Shown one piece after another: positions 14,029-14,376 of a stretch of DNA of 14,376 nt. Under the pieces are notes generated by a model. That model was not told the origin of the DNA and did not search any database. It saw nothing but the letters and a program-made list of their open reading frames with translations. Where the stretch lies: positions 1-14,376 of the forward strand of contig CAYTOF010000054.1 in the NCBI GenBank assembly GCA_964439435.1. Direction: 5' to 3'. Within the stretch, counting starts at the first letter, position 1. The number at the start of each line of letters is the position of its first letter. Both the position numbers and the translations under genes were made by a program. This DNA comes from CAYTOF01 sp964439435. Lineage in GTDB: Bacteria > Bacillota > Clostridia > Oscillospirales > QAMX01.

Positions 14029-14376
14029 TCAAGTGCTAAAGCCCTCAAAATCGTGGTTCTTTTGATTTATCTGTCGGTGTCGGCAAAGCCGNNNNNNNNN
14101 NNNNNTCTGCTCGGCGGCTTCTCCTTTGGTATCGCCCGTTCGGAACACCGAAGGTGATACACCGCAAAGGCGTTCAAAGGCGCGGCTGAAGGCAAAGAGA
14201 CTGCCAAATCCAAGTCTTTGGGAGATATCTGTCAGGGAGTTGTTGGAGTAGATCAAAAGCTCCTTGGCTTTGCCGATGCGCAGCTGCGTGATAAATTCAT
14301 AGGGCGAGATGCCGTAAAGTTTTTTGAAAATCTTCTGAAGGTGGCAGGGGGAGATGTGAAAGGTATCTCCAAGGCT
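14029..14376 (-). CDS. AraC-family regulator, C-terminal part, interrupted by an assembly gap
   Basis: The frame enters from the right edge of the window and shows an AraC-type DNA-binding domain: FHISPCHLQKIFKKLYGISP, YEFITQLRIGKAKELL, DISQRLGFGSLFAFSRAF and CGVSPSVFR. Both helix-turn-helices and the family signature are present; the sensing domain lies outside the window. A run of 14 N (14092-14105) falls just after the domain. The tail beyond it (to a stop at 14029) has no AraC character and depends on the gap length being right, so the true C-terminus may differ. The domain is clearly related to, but not a close copy of, the neighbouring regulator (13002-13895). Confidence 0.8.
   Translation of the reverse strand, partial: SLGDTFHISPCHLQKIFKKLYGISPYEFITQLRIGKAKELLIYSNNSLTDISQRLGFGSLFAFSRAFERLCGVSPSVFRTGDTKGEAAEQXXXXXRLCRHRQINQKNHDFEGFST
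14092..14105. other. Assembly gap (14 N)
   Basis: Fourteen undetermined bases within or just after the coding end of the partial AraC gene. The left edge has a small cggc-aaa-gccg hairpin, which may have caused the break. The reading frame across it is unreliable. Confidence 0.99.

Overview
The window looks like chromosomal DNA of a Clostridia-like Bacillota. This is inferred from AGGAGG-type ribosome sites, GTG/TTG starts, a threonine-rich substrate-binding lipoprotein, AraC-type regulators and a moderate GC content. A run of 14 N at 14092-14105 shows it comes from a draft assembly. Every gene I can support is on the minus strand, so transcription runs from high to low coordinates.

The most notable region is 6474-12347: an operon-like run of four genes. 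First comes a HTH-XRE/S24 (LexA/CI-like) repressor (12347-11772). It is followed by a TerB_N/TerB_C protein (11728-10064), a DUF2791/BrxD-like P-loop ATPase (10059-8743) and a DEVH-box SF2 helicase (8675-6474). TerB protein + ATPase + helicase, in this order, is the composition I recall for the anti-phage defence system Shango (SngA-SngB-SngC). The repressor sits behind a strong promoter overlapped by one operator-like palindrome and abutted by a larger one, which suggests autoregulated, possibly DNA-damage-inducible control of the defence genes. A small four-helix membrane protein follows the helicase (6397-6020), then a strong hairpin terminator.

Left part (1-5900). A calcineurin-type phosphoesterase of purple-acid-phosphatase architecture leaves the window at its 3' end. 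It is preceded by a sugar-type ABC substrate-binding lipoprotein. Each has a recognisable promoter with repeat elements suggestive of regulator binding. Upstream lies a frameshifted gene remnant (4267-4936) and an internally deleted IS481-family insertion sequence with both ends still visible (4937-5782), which seems to have landed in a reading frame.

Right part (12431-14376). Three tandem copies of a 156-bp palindrome-bearing repeat lie upstream of the repressor promoter. Two AraC-family regulators follow, one complete and one running off the window and crossing the N gap. The AraC regulators, binding protein and phosphoesterase resemble a carbohydrate- or phosphate-ester-scavenging region into which defence and mobile DNA are interleaved; that functional link is inference.
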